Positions 11,297 through 23,337 of a stretch of DNA of 64,000 nucleotides are shown here, one piece after another. Numbering within the stretch: the first letter of the stretch is position 1; each line of letters starts with the position of its first letter. The stretch covers positions 957,192,097 to 957,256,096 of the forward strand of contig OY728121.1 in the NCBI GenBank assembly GCA_963277665.1, in the 5' to 3' direction. The notes beneath the pieces are model-generated. The model made no database searches and was not told the DNA's origin. It was given only the letters and a program-made list of their open reading frames with translations. Source of the stretch: Viscum album (lineage: Eukaryota; Streptophyta; Magnoliopsida; Santalales; Viscaceae). The position numbers were made by a program, and so were the translations under genes.

Positions 11297-13304
11297 TGTA
11301 ACTTTTACAGTTTTCAATACATCTTTTTATATTAATTTTTAACATTTCAGTTATGTGGTCATTCCAGCATAAATTCTAAACTTTGAAACCAAATTCTAAA
11401 ATTTTTGTAGCTCCAAAACCTTATTTTTAGATGGGGTATTTCAATAAGTGAAATTACTGAGGGTTCAAGAAAACATTATAAAAATGATGGATGACTTGGA
11501 ATGTTGAGAATATCTCCATGAATAAATAAACATCATGTAAAACATTCATGGAGTTTAAGTGGTTTACATGGAATCTGTCAGGGTGTGAAGTCTTGAGGGT
11601 CCTATATGAGGAATTTCAGTACGTGGAAATTATTTTCACATCATGTAACTAATAAAATATTTGTAAAATTTACCAAGAGTTAATACTGTGGTGATTTTTT
11701 TTAAATAGGTAACATTGGAATCATCCATCTGCCTTTCTTTTCCCTACTACATATCATCTCTCACCCACTGATAGGTTTCTTCCATGCCTCACCTATGATT
11801 TGTCCTTTCTTATCTATTGGAGTTTCGAAATGGGATTTGTCTATCTCATTTGAAGAATATAGGTTAGGAATTAAGTCATATAACTTATCTTCTTCTATTG
11901 GGTTTCATGATGTCGGATTTTGTGATTTAGGTATGTTGGGGGTTTTCTCTCATCATTTCTGGATGATATTCTATTGGAGTCATGTGAACAATGACACAAA
12001 TCTGTTGAGATGGTGTTGACAAAATGTTGTTGGTAGAGGCCTCTATAGATATTGAATCATAGGTGATGGTGTTGAAAATCCATTATAGAGGAGGTCATCA
12101 TTGTATAATTCCACAATTGATAGAGATAGAACATTAGGGGATGGTGTTGAGACCATCAGCTGGGGGATGATGCTCGTTTTTATGTTTAAGTCCATTGGGC
12201 TAGGATTTCTAGGGCAAGAGTACCACAATTCCTCCGAATGTTTGGTTAGTGAGCCTTTTATTTTTAATTCTATATTCGAGGATGGATATCATAATTCCAT
12301 GGGTTGTTATGATATTGAGGTGGTGATGATTTATGAGTAGAGGTTTGAGGGACCATGCATTTATGGGAATGTTTTTTGGATTCCAATTACTTGATTAGCA
12401 TAATGTGTGTGGTCTTTTGGCATGAGGTTATAGTGATATATATTTTGGGGTGGAATCTAAGGGTTCAACATGTAAGATATTCTTAAAAGTATTCCTACAA
12501 TATAATCCATGTATACTCACCACTTCAAATATAAATATTAATAGATTCATTGTATGCCATGTCTATTTGGTGGAAAGAGTTTAGATACATACCAACATTG
12601 GCTGAGGAGGGTGACTGATTTCTTATGGTTTTAGATAACAAGGGGATCAATTTAATTATTAAATTTCTGTGAATTTAATTATAATTTTTATTTTTCATAC
12701 AGATTCAAAATTATAGATTTAAGATAGACACATGTTGGTGGTGACCTACTAAGTTCATACTCATAGCCAAGACGGGCCTTTTGAGACACTTGTAGAATTT
12801 AGAATTTTGAGTTCAGTTAAGGATTCATGCTCATGATATGGACCTATGATTTAATAAATGTAATTCTGTTGTATGGGAAGGATGGTAGTAAAAATGGTTG
12901 GCTCTTGCATAGAAATGGACTTCCTTTTGGGGTTTTTATATTATACATATCTAGTCGGCCATAAGATACCATTCTTATCTATTGTTTTTATAACTTGTTA
13001 ATGAATTATTTATCATCTAAAAAATGGAATTATGGCTTTGGGATTTTTTTACTACTGAAATTGAATATTTTTCCATTTTATTTAATATACGGATTCCACT
13101 GAGTTATGGTCCTTCCTCCATGGTGTTATGTACATATGGCCCATTATTATTATCATTACTAGAGTTTATATTCTACCCATTATCACCTCATCAAACACAT
13201 GATACCAGTCAGTAGACTTTGGCGTATGAGGAGGCATGTCTAAGTCTTAGTGGATAACTGGACCAGAGAATTTTTTGAGAGGAAAACAATGTCGGGGTGC
13301 TACA
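11297..13304 (+). repeat. 5' LTR of element B
   Basis: Starts TGTAAC and ends GGTGCTACA, directly before the primer-binding site. It aligns with 16079-18672 along its length: GATGGTGTTGAGACCATCA (12140) against GATGGCGTTGAAACCATCA (17553), and AGTCAGTAGACTTTGG (13207) against AGTCAGTAGCCTTTGG (18617). No promoter could be singled out with confidence. Confidence 0.65.
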
Positions 13305-13306
13305 AA

Positions 13307-13316
13307 TGGCATCAGA
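13307..13316 (+). other. Primer-binding site of element B (tRNA-iMet type)
   Basis: TGGCATCAGA follows the LTR end ACA by two bases. The usual plant Ty3/gypsy site complementary to initiator-methionine tRNA is TGGTATCAGAGC; one substitution in ten. Confidence 0.75.
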
Positions 13317-16061
13317 TGAGTTTCTTTAATTTTTTTTCCTTACTATTTAGGCTACAGTAGATCCGGGACTAGTATATTGTTGGAACCGGCTTAGGAGATC
13401 ATATTAGGGGGCCCTAATCACCAATAATGGGGTTTATCTCATGTTTATAGGGGTGATAAATTGATATTATTCATTGTGCTTTTACATTTGATTAATTTCT
13501 ACCTCTAGTGGAACACATGGGTGTGATGATATTGGATATTGTGACTCCCACATTTGTCTGATTTGGAATGGTTGGATTTTTCCTTTATCATGGTCCGAAA
13601 TTATGTTCATATGATGTGTGATTGGGATTACGATCAACATTGGGAACCTAGAATGTGCTAAGAGGGGATGTGTTGTTTAAAATTATGACAAAAAGTGAAA
13701 CAATGATTTCCTAATTACACTTTTTGGTAGAATTATACTCATCCATCCCAAGTATGTGGTTATTAGGGAGACTAATATGGGATATTTGGGCCTGACTATA
13801 TTATGAATAGGTAGGGATGACTAAAAGAGGTTTGTTGTTTAATGTGTCAAGAAAAAAAGATAAATTCCTTTTCCTATACATCCTTTTTGGGGGAATTGTA
13901 CTCATAAACCTCATCTTGATGATATATGATATTTTATGTCTGACTCTAATATGGGGTGTGGGAATGAGTCTATATTATATGTGATAATTGAATCACATTT
14001 GGTTAGGTATGGTGCTGTGAGGAAAGATGTCGTGTGACAAGGTTGTTGTAGGGGAGTGTTAGGGTGGTGATATTTGCAACCTATTATAGATTTCTCTATC
14101 TATGATATATGTATATATATATATATATCTACAATTTTTCAATGTCTGATAATGTTGTTTGGAATTCATTAAGCTTACAACTAGGAATATTTTGGTGGAG
14201 CATTAGGTGGTTGGAGATATGGTTCTACATCATCATGAATTGGATGAGGTCCATGGGGGTCGGGATGAGACCAAAAAGGGTAGGATTGATTATGATCCCT
14301 AGGTACATGTTGTTGTACAAGTGCAACTACCATAGAAGTTGTTATATTTTTAGATAAGGATTGATGAGACTTTCATAGAGAGGACATTGGGATTCATATA
14401 GAGCATTGATTAGGGATCATAAAGAGATTAGTCATATATATCGTATTGGGATCATGAGTTATAGTCTCGACACACACCGTTTTTGGAGGGTGAGGGTGAA
14501 CCAGTAGATGTAGAGAACTAGATCGAGTTTTTCATATGATCATTGAGTTCCTTAAGACACTCATTGGTTGGAGGGTGAATCAAGTTACTTATATACTCAA
14601 AGGATGTAAAAAGTATTGGTAGGATGTATAGGTACACGCTAGTAGACATAATAAAATAGATTAGAAGGACATCGATGATAGGTTCATCAGGAACTTTTTC
14701 TTGGAGTCACTGAGTGTGGTTATAACCCATGAATTCATGAACCTCCATTAGGGATACACTTCTATTTTTGGATTATGTACTGAAATTCCTAGGCCTGTCT
14801 TGATTGTTACCTTCTATAGTAGGTGATGGTATCACCAAGGTGAAACATTTCAAGGATGGATGATAGTACACCATCAAGGTATCTGTGAATATATTCATGA
14901 TGACATCATTCTCATAGTTGGTGAACCAATCACTGATTATTGAGGGAAATTTGAAGGATCATCCTTATTCATGCTGGGTAAAGACATAGGTGAGTATAAT
15001 GGTGGAGATTTAAGTAGCCTAGTGTGGTAATCTGAGGAGATTCACTTGGGTGGTTAGGCTGAAGACTCAAGTAATCCATCAAGGAGTGGATCTTTGATAG
15101 TGCACTTCCTATGAGGTTGAACGGGGAATATTCAGACTCCGTCTGAGTGGACTCTAATGGAGTGATGATCATGTGGTCAACGGGTTATCTGGAGAGGTTC
15201 TATAGGAATCCTTCTTAGATATATTGGAGATCAGTATCATGTAAGACTCATGAATCTAAGGTAGTACTAGGAGTGGTACTAGGGTGTAGTAGTTGAGATA
15301 CAGTTGAACGAGGCTGTTGTGTAATAGATAGAGAGAGATACTCATTAGTGGGTTCAGTGGATGATAATTGGTTCATTTTTAGGGGGGATAAGCCTCAATC
15401 CATTCGGCTATAGACTAGGTGCATGCTTTTAATCTTTTAGGATCATATATGGTTTGTTAGTTAAAAAATATTATAGTTACACCTTGAACATGGAATTACC
15501 TTTGTTTTGTGTATGTCCTTTTTGGGTGCACAAGATAAAGTGATGTATTTTTTACTAAACATGCACTGGTTTGTATATGGGAATGAATTATGCTGTGTGA
15601 TTTTTATGAGGTGCGTATGAAACATGAATATGATGGGAATGTATATGTATAAATATGATGGAGAGTCTTTTGATAATCTATAGAGATGTAGAATATATGG
15701 GAATCTGATGTGGTGTGGGACTTCAATGGGTGTCATGTATGACATAGGCAGTAATGACCATCTAATGATATGCATGACTTGATGAGCGTCAAGTATAAAA
15801 TGGGTATGATTGAGCACATGATGAGGTGTAAGAATGATGGTATTACATGGGTTTAATTTTAGGTATGAGTATGGTTAGTGTAATAATAACATATTTAAAT
15901 TTTGGCTCAGGAAGAAATCGAGAATTTAATTCCTAAAATGGAAAGACAATAAGAAGAATGGTAATGAGACTTTATAACTAGGGTGGATCGGGTTAATATA
16001 AAAGATATGCATATGTTCGGTACCGTCTTCGAGTAATGTGTGATTTCGTGGGAATGATCTA
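13317..16061 (+). pseudogene. Element B interior with gag remnant
   Basis: Around 14540-14830 one plus-strand frame, with several stops, reads FLKTLIGWRVNQVTYILKGC, then DRFIRNFFLESLSVVITHEF and GYTSIFGLCTEI. This matches the spacing of the plant Ty3/gypsy gag capsid region (a W-rich stretch, then F-x-x-x-F-F-P-type and EF-x-x-L-x-Q-G-x-x-S-V-type blocks), but the conserved residues are only partly kept. No zinc knuckle, protease or polymerase motif is visible in the rest. An AT microsatellite lies at 14106-14127. The minus-strand ORF at 15461-15817 (118 codons) has no family features and is most likely chance. Confidence 0.4.
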
Positions 16062-16078
16062 CTGTAAGGTGGGGATAT
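16062..16078 (+). other. Polypurine tract of element B
   Basis: GTAAGGTGGGGA (16064-16075) lies immediately before the start of the second LTR (TGTATTGTCC at 16079), the expected place for plus-strand priming. Confidence 0.6.
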
Positions 16079-18672
16079 TGTATTGTCCTTGTATTTTGAA
16101 CATGTTAGTTTTATTAGTTAAATTTTAACATCTAATTTTGGTGTTCTGGAAAACATAAATTATATGCTTTAGAAAATATTTACAAAAGTTTGACAACTCA
16201 TAGACCTTTTTAGGTGGGATTTATGTTTTCGTTGAAGTCTTGAGGGTTATTCTGAAAAATGGTGAAAATATGGATGACCAATGATGTTGAAAATAACTCC
16301 ATCTTGAAATTCATTCCATGTAACAATTATAGGACATGTAATTGGTTTACACAATTTGTAGTAGTGTGAAATGGATTAAGGGAATTACCCAAATAATTCA
16401 CAATATGAATGTGGTTTAAAAATTGATAATATAATACACATGAAAAATTTACAAACCATCCATCTTATGGGGTATTTTCTAAAAAAAGGGAATAGGGGGC
16501 TTGACCCATATACTTGATTTATCATCATGCACTGTAGCTTTCTACCATGTATGGGTTTTTCTTAATCTTAACCTAGGATTTGGTATCACTTATCCATCTA
16601 AGATATGACCTATGCTCAACCTATCTTGTTTCAAGTGTAATAGTAAGTCATTTTGTCCTCGTACTTGTCTTCTTCTCCTATCTCACCATACAACATGCTA
16701 AATCTGTTTGATCTCTCTAGACATATTTTTAAGACCATCATAAAAAAATATAATTTCTATCATTTATACTTGTGTTAGAGGATGATATCATATGATAGAA
16801 CACCAATGAATATAACGTAGCTGGTTCCAAGATTTATACTTTATTTTATGGGTGTTTCTAGGTGTGTTATTTAATACAAATGATGGGTTAACCGAGAGAG
16901 ACTCTAAATAAATTAATTCGTTCATTTTTTTGGTTAATAAATGTCATCATATTTTATTGGGAATACTCTTTCCTTATTCCATTATGATAATTTGTTTATT
17001 GTTATTTTTAACGACTAGGAAGGTCTGGATGGTTGAATATCTTAATTAATTTAACTTATTATTATTTCTCTTGTTCCATGGGAACATGACTAGCATGTCC
17101 TGAGGATTTATGGTGATGTTGATCACTTGGACAGAGAGAACATGGTTCTTAGGTTAAGGGCATGGCCCTAGATACATGGGATGATTATGTTCACTGAGAT
17201 GAGCCATCATGGTTCATTTCATTTTTGTTGATGAGAATTTCAGGATGTGGGCATGTCTTCTTGGATTTGGGATGGTGTAGGCCATGATGATTTAGTGACA
17301 TGGTAGTGGGGGAATGATTTACTGGATGATGTTTCTTAGGTATGTTGGTGAATTCCACCCACCTTCATCAGACAAAATGTTATTGAATTTGTATTCACAT
17401 AGATAGGAATTAATTTATGTGGTTTTGATCACTCATTTTGGGTGGAGGCCTCCATAGACATTATAAATTTTGCGATTGTATCTTAAATTAGTAATGGATG
17501 AGGTTCTCACCATAGAAATCCAAAATCGATTGTGATAGACTATCATGGGATGGCGTTGAAACCATCATTTAGGGGATGAGGCATTTTATTTTGAATATGA
17601 CGATTTGGACATGATTACTGGAGGGTAGATATCTCTATGCCTCAAGACTTTGGGCTGTTGAGTTGATAAAGTTTATTTATGTATTAGAGGATAGATATTT
17701 CCATACCTTGGGATATCCAATCATTGAGTAGGTAGTGACTTTTTAGAAGAGGTATAAGGGACAAGGGACATAATGGGCGTGACATATGGACACCAGTTAC
17801 ATAATAATGGAACGTGATCTATTACTTTGTATGAGGTTTCAATGAGGTATATTTTGAGGGGGCCCTAAGGGTTTACCTGGTATGTTATTCTTCAGAGGAT
17901 TCCTAGGCACGAAGCCCTTGATCCTCTCCATTGAATATATATAAATATATATACATTCATTGAATGAGATATATATATATTTGGGGGTCACATGTTCAGA
18001 GATAAACTATCTTTGGTTGTAGCACAAAACAACTTCCTTGTTGTTGTTGAGAACAACAAGAGTGGGTTATTTAATAAATTCTTTTGAATTGACTTGTTAT
18101 CTATATTTTTCATATAGCGACATAATTATCAAGATAATATAGAAAAATATTTTTGGTGGTCTATGGTGTACATTCTCAAACCGTACAAAGTCCCTTCATG
18201 ATGCATATAGACTTTATGATTTTGAGATTAGGTAAGGATTCAGGCATGGAGATAGACCTTAGTGTTCTTAGATATACCTCTATTTAATAGGACAGATGGA
18301 AGTGGACTACGGCGGTTCTTACATCGAGATTGAAGTCCTTTTTGTTGTCTTTTATTATATGTATATGGTTGGCCATGAGGAATCTTTCATGCCTATTTTC
18401 TGTATGAATTGTTAGGGAATATTTTATCATCTACAATTGATATTATTTTTTTTGGGTTTTTACTCCTCCTGCTTTATATTCTTTCATTTTATTTATTTTA
18501 TTACTTTTGATGAGTTATGTTCATTCTCCTGATGTGTTATTTAAATGTTTACCTTTATTATTATTACCACAATAGGGTCTAGTCTCCCTACTATCACCTA
18601 ACTAGACCTTCTCTGTTAGTCAGTAGCCTTTGGAATTTGGGTTGGTGTGCCTATGTCCCAGTGAACAACCAA
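16079..18672 (+). repeat. 3' LTR of element B
   Basis: Starts TGTATTGTCC, aligns with 11297-13304 as described there, and carries an AT-rich palindromic block at 17935-17980 (ATATATATACATTCATTGAA followed by its partner). The last 40 or so bases of the first LTR are not clearly present; instead the sequence passes into the element C homology near 18673, so the end is probably truncated. Confidence 0.55.
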
Positions 18673-18724
18673 TCAAACCACTATCTTATGTTAGACTATT
18701 CTTGGATGACATAGTTCTAACAAT
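18673..18724 (-). other. Primer-binding region of element C, copy 2
   Basis: The minus strand reads ATGTCCCAATTGTTAGAACT leading away from the LTR end at 18725. ATTG...AGAAC resembles a worn ATTGGTATCAGAAC primer site. The same block, TAGACTATTC...TAGTTCT, is found at 9347-9375 beside copy 1. Confidence 0.35.
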
Positions 18725-19042
18725 TGGGACATCACTATATCACCCAAAAACAATGAATTTACCTCTAAATTAATTTCACAACAACCCAAATACATCCACT
18801 AGAGTCCATACTCATCTTCTAATGAGACTCCATAGGCAGACCCTCTATGGAACCAAAACATTAATCATGCCATACTTGAACACAAATTAATTTATGACAT
18901 AAGAACTTCAAACTACATTCTAGTACAACTTCATGACTGAATCTAACTCTCGTCTTGATCAACACCCATGATTGACTTTCTCTTAGAGTTACCCAATGAA
19001 TTTAATCATGTATCTCATCAGTTATTCAGTAGCTTCATAGTG
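18725..19042 (-). repeat. LTR of element C, copy 2, left part
   Basis: Aligned with 9375-9690. It stops at TAGTG (19038-19042), where element A was inserted, and resumes at 30002. Joining the two parts restores alignment with the uninterrupted copy 1 around ATTATAGTTACATC (9680). TAGTG at 19038 and CAGTG at 29997 are the probable 5-bp target duplication with one later transition. Confidence 0.75.
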
Positions 19043-19114
19043 TGATGGCCTAGACCCTCACAATCTATCCCCTTTCCAATATCCGGATCCTAAGGGTGGC
19101 GTCTTAGTGGTAGG

Positions 19115-19325
19115 ATGCTCTATCGGCGTGCGACCGATCAGTGTGCGACCGATCGGTGTGAGACCGATCGGTGTGTGCCCGATGGGTGTGCCACGATCGG
19201 TGTGTCACCGATCGGTGTTCCATGATCGGTGTGTCACCGATCGGTGTGCCACGATCTGTGTGTCACTGATCGGTGCGACCGATCGGTGTGTGGCACGATC
19301 AGTGCGACACGATCGGTGTCACCCA
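19115..19325 (+). repeat. GATCGGTGTG minisatellite, 5' LTR
   Basis: About 14 tandem units of 13-16 bases with consensus close to GACCGATCGGTGTGC. Each unit centres on the self-complementary ACCGATCGGT and is CpG-rich. Two unit lengths alternate toward the end (GCGACCGATCGGT and GTGTGGCACGATCAGT). It lies upstream of the TATA box. Confidence 0.9.
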
Positions 19326-19500
19326 ACCTTGTCGGGTTTTTCTTCAATAGTTTTCATGTAACACCACTTTTAGCCCTTTTTAACCCTTTTGAAGTAGTTC
19401 AAGACCATTTTCTTTTGAGACCATAATCAATGTTCAAATTTTTAAGAGTGGGGCAACCCTCCACAGACCCAGATGTGTGTCGGCGTAATGTGCCCCTCTG

Positions 19501-19511
19501 TTTATATAAAA
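19501..19511 (+). promoter_or_regulatory. TATA box of element A 5' LTR
   Basis: TTTATATAAAA follows GTGCCCCTCTG and is kept in the other LTR at 27616-27626. This makes it the best candidate for the retrotransposon promoter; transcription start would be expected about 30 bases downstream. Confidence 0.65.
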
Positions 19512-21846
19512 ACTTTTATATGTCATAGCAGTTACCACCTTTTCCGATGGGAATCATTAAATAAAAATTAACTCAGTCATGTGTAAGCACCCAACCGCGC
19601 GGTGAAACCACGATCCGACCATATAGCCATTCAAAATTCTATATCCTGTCACAATCAGATCTCATCCTTATATCACACTGTAATCTTTTACTCTTCTTTC
19701 CTCTTTTCCACTCCTTTCTTCCTGGTGTGTTTTAAGTTCCCCCTTCCGAAGGAAAGTGGTGCACCTGTGCCGAAGATTTTCTCCTCACCCTTGGATTCCC
19801 CGACGTTCATCCCCTGCAAGTCGTGCATCCCCAGTTCTTGGTGAATCGAGAAGAACTTCAATCCTTGATCATCCAGGTAGGGTTTTTCCTTTGTCTCTCT
19901 TTACTATGTATCATGTAGGGTGGGTAGGATACTAATTCTATGGGATGGGTGGAACTAAAACGTTAATGAAGATAATAAAAGGACTTTTAAAGAATGAAGG
20001 GGGAGGGGTGTGATCTATGTTCTGCTACTTTTCATTACCCCTGATTGTTTATGTTGTGAATTGTGCGGGCCTATGCCCACTGAAAATCATGGTCGGTGGT
20101 GGTCTTTCCATGTGCATTAATGAACCTCCATCTTCCGTGATGATTGAATGACTCCAACATGGGAATTTGGTTAATTACATAAACTCAACTGATTAAATGA
20201 ACATACATTGAACAACAATCCTTGTGTGATCACCCCTATTAACCAAATAGAAAGAAGAAAACTTATTGAATGAAGTACTTGAGTCTATAAACATCCTTGT
20301 TCTGTCTTGGTGGCTTGTCTATTTGTTCCGCTCGATGCCTATGGGGTGATGTGGATGGGGATGGGATCCTCTATTGTGGTACAATTGTTGGTTATGAATC
20401 TAAAGCTGTGTGGGGCTTTATCTCGAGGCTTGGATTAGTTCCAGGACTTTAAGGGATCTCACTGATTCCTTTGTTGTTGAGACTTTACAAAAGAACCAGG
20501 TGTGAATGCTTAAATTTCTGTTTGGCTGTTTCTCATTCTCTGGCCTGTAGGTTTACTATTAGTTTCCCAGTAGTGTAGATTCTAGTTGAATTGGATCACT
20601 TGAACATGAACACAATAATGGTTTAAATAGAGAATTGGTTATGGGAATGAGTTGTGACATGGCCATGAGTGTTGTGTTGTTCCTTTATGAATGAATAGTA
20701 ACGAGGGTGTTTATGCTTAGGTTGTCTTTGGTAACCCTAGGTTGGGATGATTGCTTGTTACCTATACATATATCTGTAGTTTTTATGTTTCTTATTCACG
20801 CCCCACCCGGGTTGAGCACTTAGTTCCTAACACCCCCATTTCATGGGGGGGTGTGTTTTTCCCAACACTCTTATGAATGGATAGTTATTAGCTCCTTTTC
20901 TGATCCCTTTTCCGAATATCCCAAGACACTTCGGGTAGGATGTGACGTCTTGAGGTCCATTATAGCCCAAGATTCTTCGGGCATGGTAGTTGTGGTGGTT
21001 GGCCCAAGTGTGTGCAGGCAGGTTGTTTCCTAAGAGTCTTTGGGATGAGGCACATGTGTCTTTGGGCATGGAAGTAGTTGTTCTGACCCAAGTGTTTGTG
21101 GGCGGAATGTGTGGTTGTGGTCCAGGTGTGTGCGGTCGGGGTGTAGCAGTTGGACTACGGTGAAAATGGAGATATTTGATCGATGCATAGGATGTCTTTA
21201 ATAACCAGCGGGAAAGTGGCGCGGGGTACCCGAATGTCGATGTGCTATTACTATACGTTACATGATTTGTGTTATTTTGGGAGTGTTCCGTGGTGAGGCT
21301 AAGGTGTATAGTTTTCCTTTCCAGGTTATTTGGTTGTCTCTTTCTCACAGGGCATTAGAATGCCTCCTCACTTGTGCACGAGAGTCTTTGGTTTTCCTTA
21401 CCGAGTATACATGTATGCTCACCATACATATATAAAACTACTTTCAGGTTTCCAAGAGGACTTCAGGGATTTTGCAGGGTCGTGCTCGCTTAGATGTTGG
21501 GGCAGTTTCAGTTGCAATTTTTCTTTTCCTTGGTACTTTACCTTTTTAGTCTCCTTGTACTTGTGGTATTTACTTTTGTAACATGCATATGGGAATGGTT
21601 TTCTTTTGGATTTACTTTTACCCCCAGTTTTGGTGTTGTTGGGTTTTATTATCTTATCTCTTGATCCTAATAAATAAAAATGGCAATTCCTTCCATCTTG
21701 TGTGTAATTATATACCCTTGGTGTTGGTCCCCACTCTGGGGCATATTGGAGGCTAGTCTCGGGGGTCATTATCTCTCCTTAAACTTGAAGAAGGGTTTGG
21801 CAATCTCTTGTCCCTTCCCTCATCTTGGTGAAGGTAGGTCAAGACA

Positions 21847-21865
21847 GAATTTTATCAAAGGGGAT
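21847..21865 (+). other. Degenerate primer-binding site of element A
   Basis: GAATTTTATCAAAGGGG directly follows the LTR end. TTTTATCAAAGG can be aligned with the initiator-methionine site TGGTATCAGAGC with several mismatches. Confidence 0.45.
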
Positions 21866-22209
21866 GGTTGAGAGATAAGGTGGTGTCTAGTGTTAGTCAT
21901 AGTGAGTATTTAATGGGATGGTAGGGCAACAGTTTTGGGTGATCATGTTGTGTGAAATAGCCAGGGAAGACAGGCTAGGACATGGGATTTTAGGGCCCCC
22001 CATGATCTGATGCAAGGACTCTGGGCCCACCAAACAACAAATTGAGACTGCACTGATTGAACGGTAGAGACCCTAGGGAAGGATCATGCATCATAATGAC
22101 TTGGGTTATTTTGTTTTATCGGTATTTTCGGGATTTAAATTGAATGAGAAGTCTACGAAAATTTAAGAACAATATTCTACAATACTCGGGCTTAGGGATT
22201 CCATGTTTA
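21866..22209 (+). other. Element A leader
   Basis: Untranslated leader between the primer-binding site and the first readable gag sequence. No start codon for gag can be fixed because the first codons are too decayed. Confidence 0.5.
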
Positions 22210-22858
22210 CCTTGCAACTGTGGCACCTGGGCGACGACCACGAGTAGTTCGGGTGATCGAGGCCAAGGAGGATGACTTGGATGATTGACATAGGGATGAA
22301 CGAGAAGAGGAAGACGATCTGTGGAAGAGGACAATTCGTGACTTTTAGCGGCAGACCCTCGAAAAGTACGAGGATTTCATCTCACACATGGATACAGAGA
22401 GATGGCTAGAGGAGCTGGTGATAGATTTCAGCTTGATCCAGGCTTCGACGAAGTACTGGGTTCCTCTGGATATAATCCAGATGCGTGGAGTGGCATGGCA
22501 GTTGTGGATGCTTTATCTTTTGGAGAAGAGGGAGACTAAGGTTGTGTGGGCTGACTTCAAGAAGGAGTTCCGGGTAGAATTCCTGTCTTCCATGATGATG
22601 GTTGAGAAGAGGCAGGACCTACTCTCCCTCCAGTAGGGGAGCATGTCAGTGAGAGAATTGGGGATCAAATTCAAGGATCTCCTCTACTTTTCTCTGGACC
22701 TCTTTCCAGATGAGGAGTCCCAGGCGAGACGTATTAATGAGGCACTTCGACTTTCTCTTCAGTACGCTGTTTCTACCTTCACCCTACCGACAGACTTAGA
22801 GGTCCAGAAGAAAGCTAAAGTGGTGGAGAGGATGCCCACGCTGGGAGGTTTATCATGA
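22210..22858 (+). pseudogene. gag: gag capsid region of element A
   Basis: Gag forms the retrotransposon particle. One frame reads RVVRVIEAKEDDLDD, then (from 22388) MDTERWLEELVIDFSLIQAS, WADFKKEFRVEFLSS, then after a TAG stop GSMSVRELGIKFKDLLYF and DEESQARRINEALRL. This is the pattern of plant Ty3/gypsy gag (W-L-x-x-I-x-x-x-F, W-x-x-F-x-x-x-F, L-x-Q-G-x-M-x-V-x-E-x-x-x-K-F-x-x-L). The stop after LLSLQ sits where family members have a second Q, consistent with CAG to TAG. Another two stops precede 22388. Confidence 0.85.
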
Positions 22859-23337
22859 GAGGGAATCTAGTTGGGCTCATCGAAGGGGAATTCCGTCAGC
22901 AGCAGGCCTCCAGAGTCAGGACCCTCTAGGTTTCGACCAGCAGGAAGCAGACCTCAACAGTTCCAGTTCCAATCTCCTATCCCTCACCCTTTCTTTTCAG
23001 GCCCAAGTCCAAGATACTTCATCTGTTGAAGATATGGGTACCTTCAGAATCCGTGCCCGGATAGAATGCAGTAAAGATAGAGTGGGCAGGTTCAGGGCCC
23101 ACCTCAGCAGCAGCAGTTTCCAGCTAGACTGTTTCAGCACCAGCAGCAGGGGCAGGAAGCTCCCACTCCCCTGAGGGTAGGCGTTGTAGGAGGAGGCTGA
23201 ACTGAGGATTCCCCTCAGGGACCTCGACTAGGGTGTGGTCGGGGAGGAAACCGACAAACGAGAGGAAGGGGAGCTAAGCATGGACAGTTTCACACTGCAG
23301 AGGCAACGGTTCTAGGAGGTCCAGAAGTCGTTCGAGG
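22859..23337 (+). pseudogene. gag nucleocapsid linker of element A
   Basis: A Q/P/R-rich linker (QQQFPARLFQHQQQGQEA near 23110) surrounds a worn zinc knuckle: near 23020 a frame reads RYGYLQNPCPDR, where family members have a C-x2-C-x4-H-x4-C box. The first cysteines are lost, so nucleic-acid binding would not be intact. Confidence 0.6.

Larger units (their letters stand above)
11297..18672 (+). mobile_element. LTR retrotransposon B, old, pol deleted
   Basis: Two direct repeats (11297-13304 and 16079-about 18672) flank a 2.8 kb interior. A primer-binding site follows the first repeat and a purine tract precedes the second, so the element reads on the plus strand. The LTRs are strongly diverged and differ in length (2.0 against 2.6 kb). 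The interior keeps a gag trace but no recognisable protease, reverse transcriptase or integrase, so this was either an internally deleted or a non-autonomous member of a Ty3/gypsy family. No target-site duplication could be identified; the right border is blurred where it meets element C. Confidence 0.65.
19043..21846 (+). repeat. 5' LTR of element A
   Basis: About 2.8 kb, starting TGATGGCC and ending AAGACA. It matches 27091-29996 through its whole length. Features in order: an AATCCGGAT-type start, the GATCGGTGTG minisatellite (19115-19325), a TATA box (19501), a GC-rich block with AACCGCGCGGTGAAACCACG (19590) that is well conserved between the two LTRs, and a 3' half with GGGCATTAGAATGCCTCC (21342). 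The 173-codon minus-strand ORF at 20827-21348 is not conserved as an ORF in the other LTR and is treated as chance. Confidence 0.92.

Noticed and set aside
15461..15817. 118-codon minus-strand ORF in element B interior
   Set aside because: Histidine- and isoleucine-rich, no recognisable domain, antisense to the element, in a long decayed region where such an ORF can occur by chance.
19115..19325. CRISPR-like array (short palindromic repeats)
   Set aside because: There are no unique spacers, units are 13-16 bases in direct tandem, and the context is a plant LTR.
19107..19426. Overlapping ORFs with repeats like GVRPIGVRPIG and RSVCHDRCV
   Set aside because: All three frames are open because the GATCGGTGTG minisatellite has few stops; the repeats in the translation are the DNA repeat, not a protein family. 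The same holds for 27219-27533.
20827..21348. 173-codon ORF on the minus strand, the longest but one in the window
   Set aside because: It lies wholly within the 5' LTR of element A, antisense, is rich in H/P/N/T with no domain features, and is not kept open in the corresponding part of the 3' LTR (about 28950-29450).
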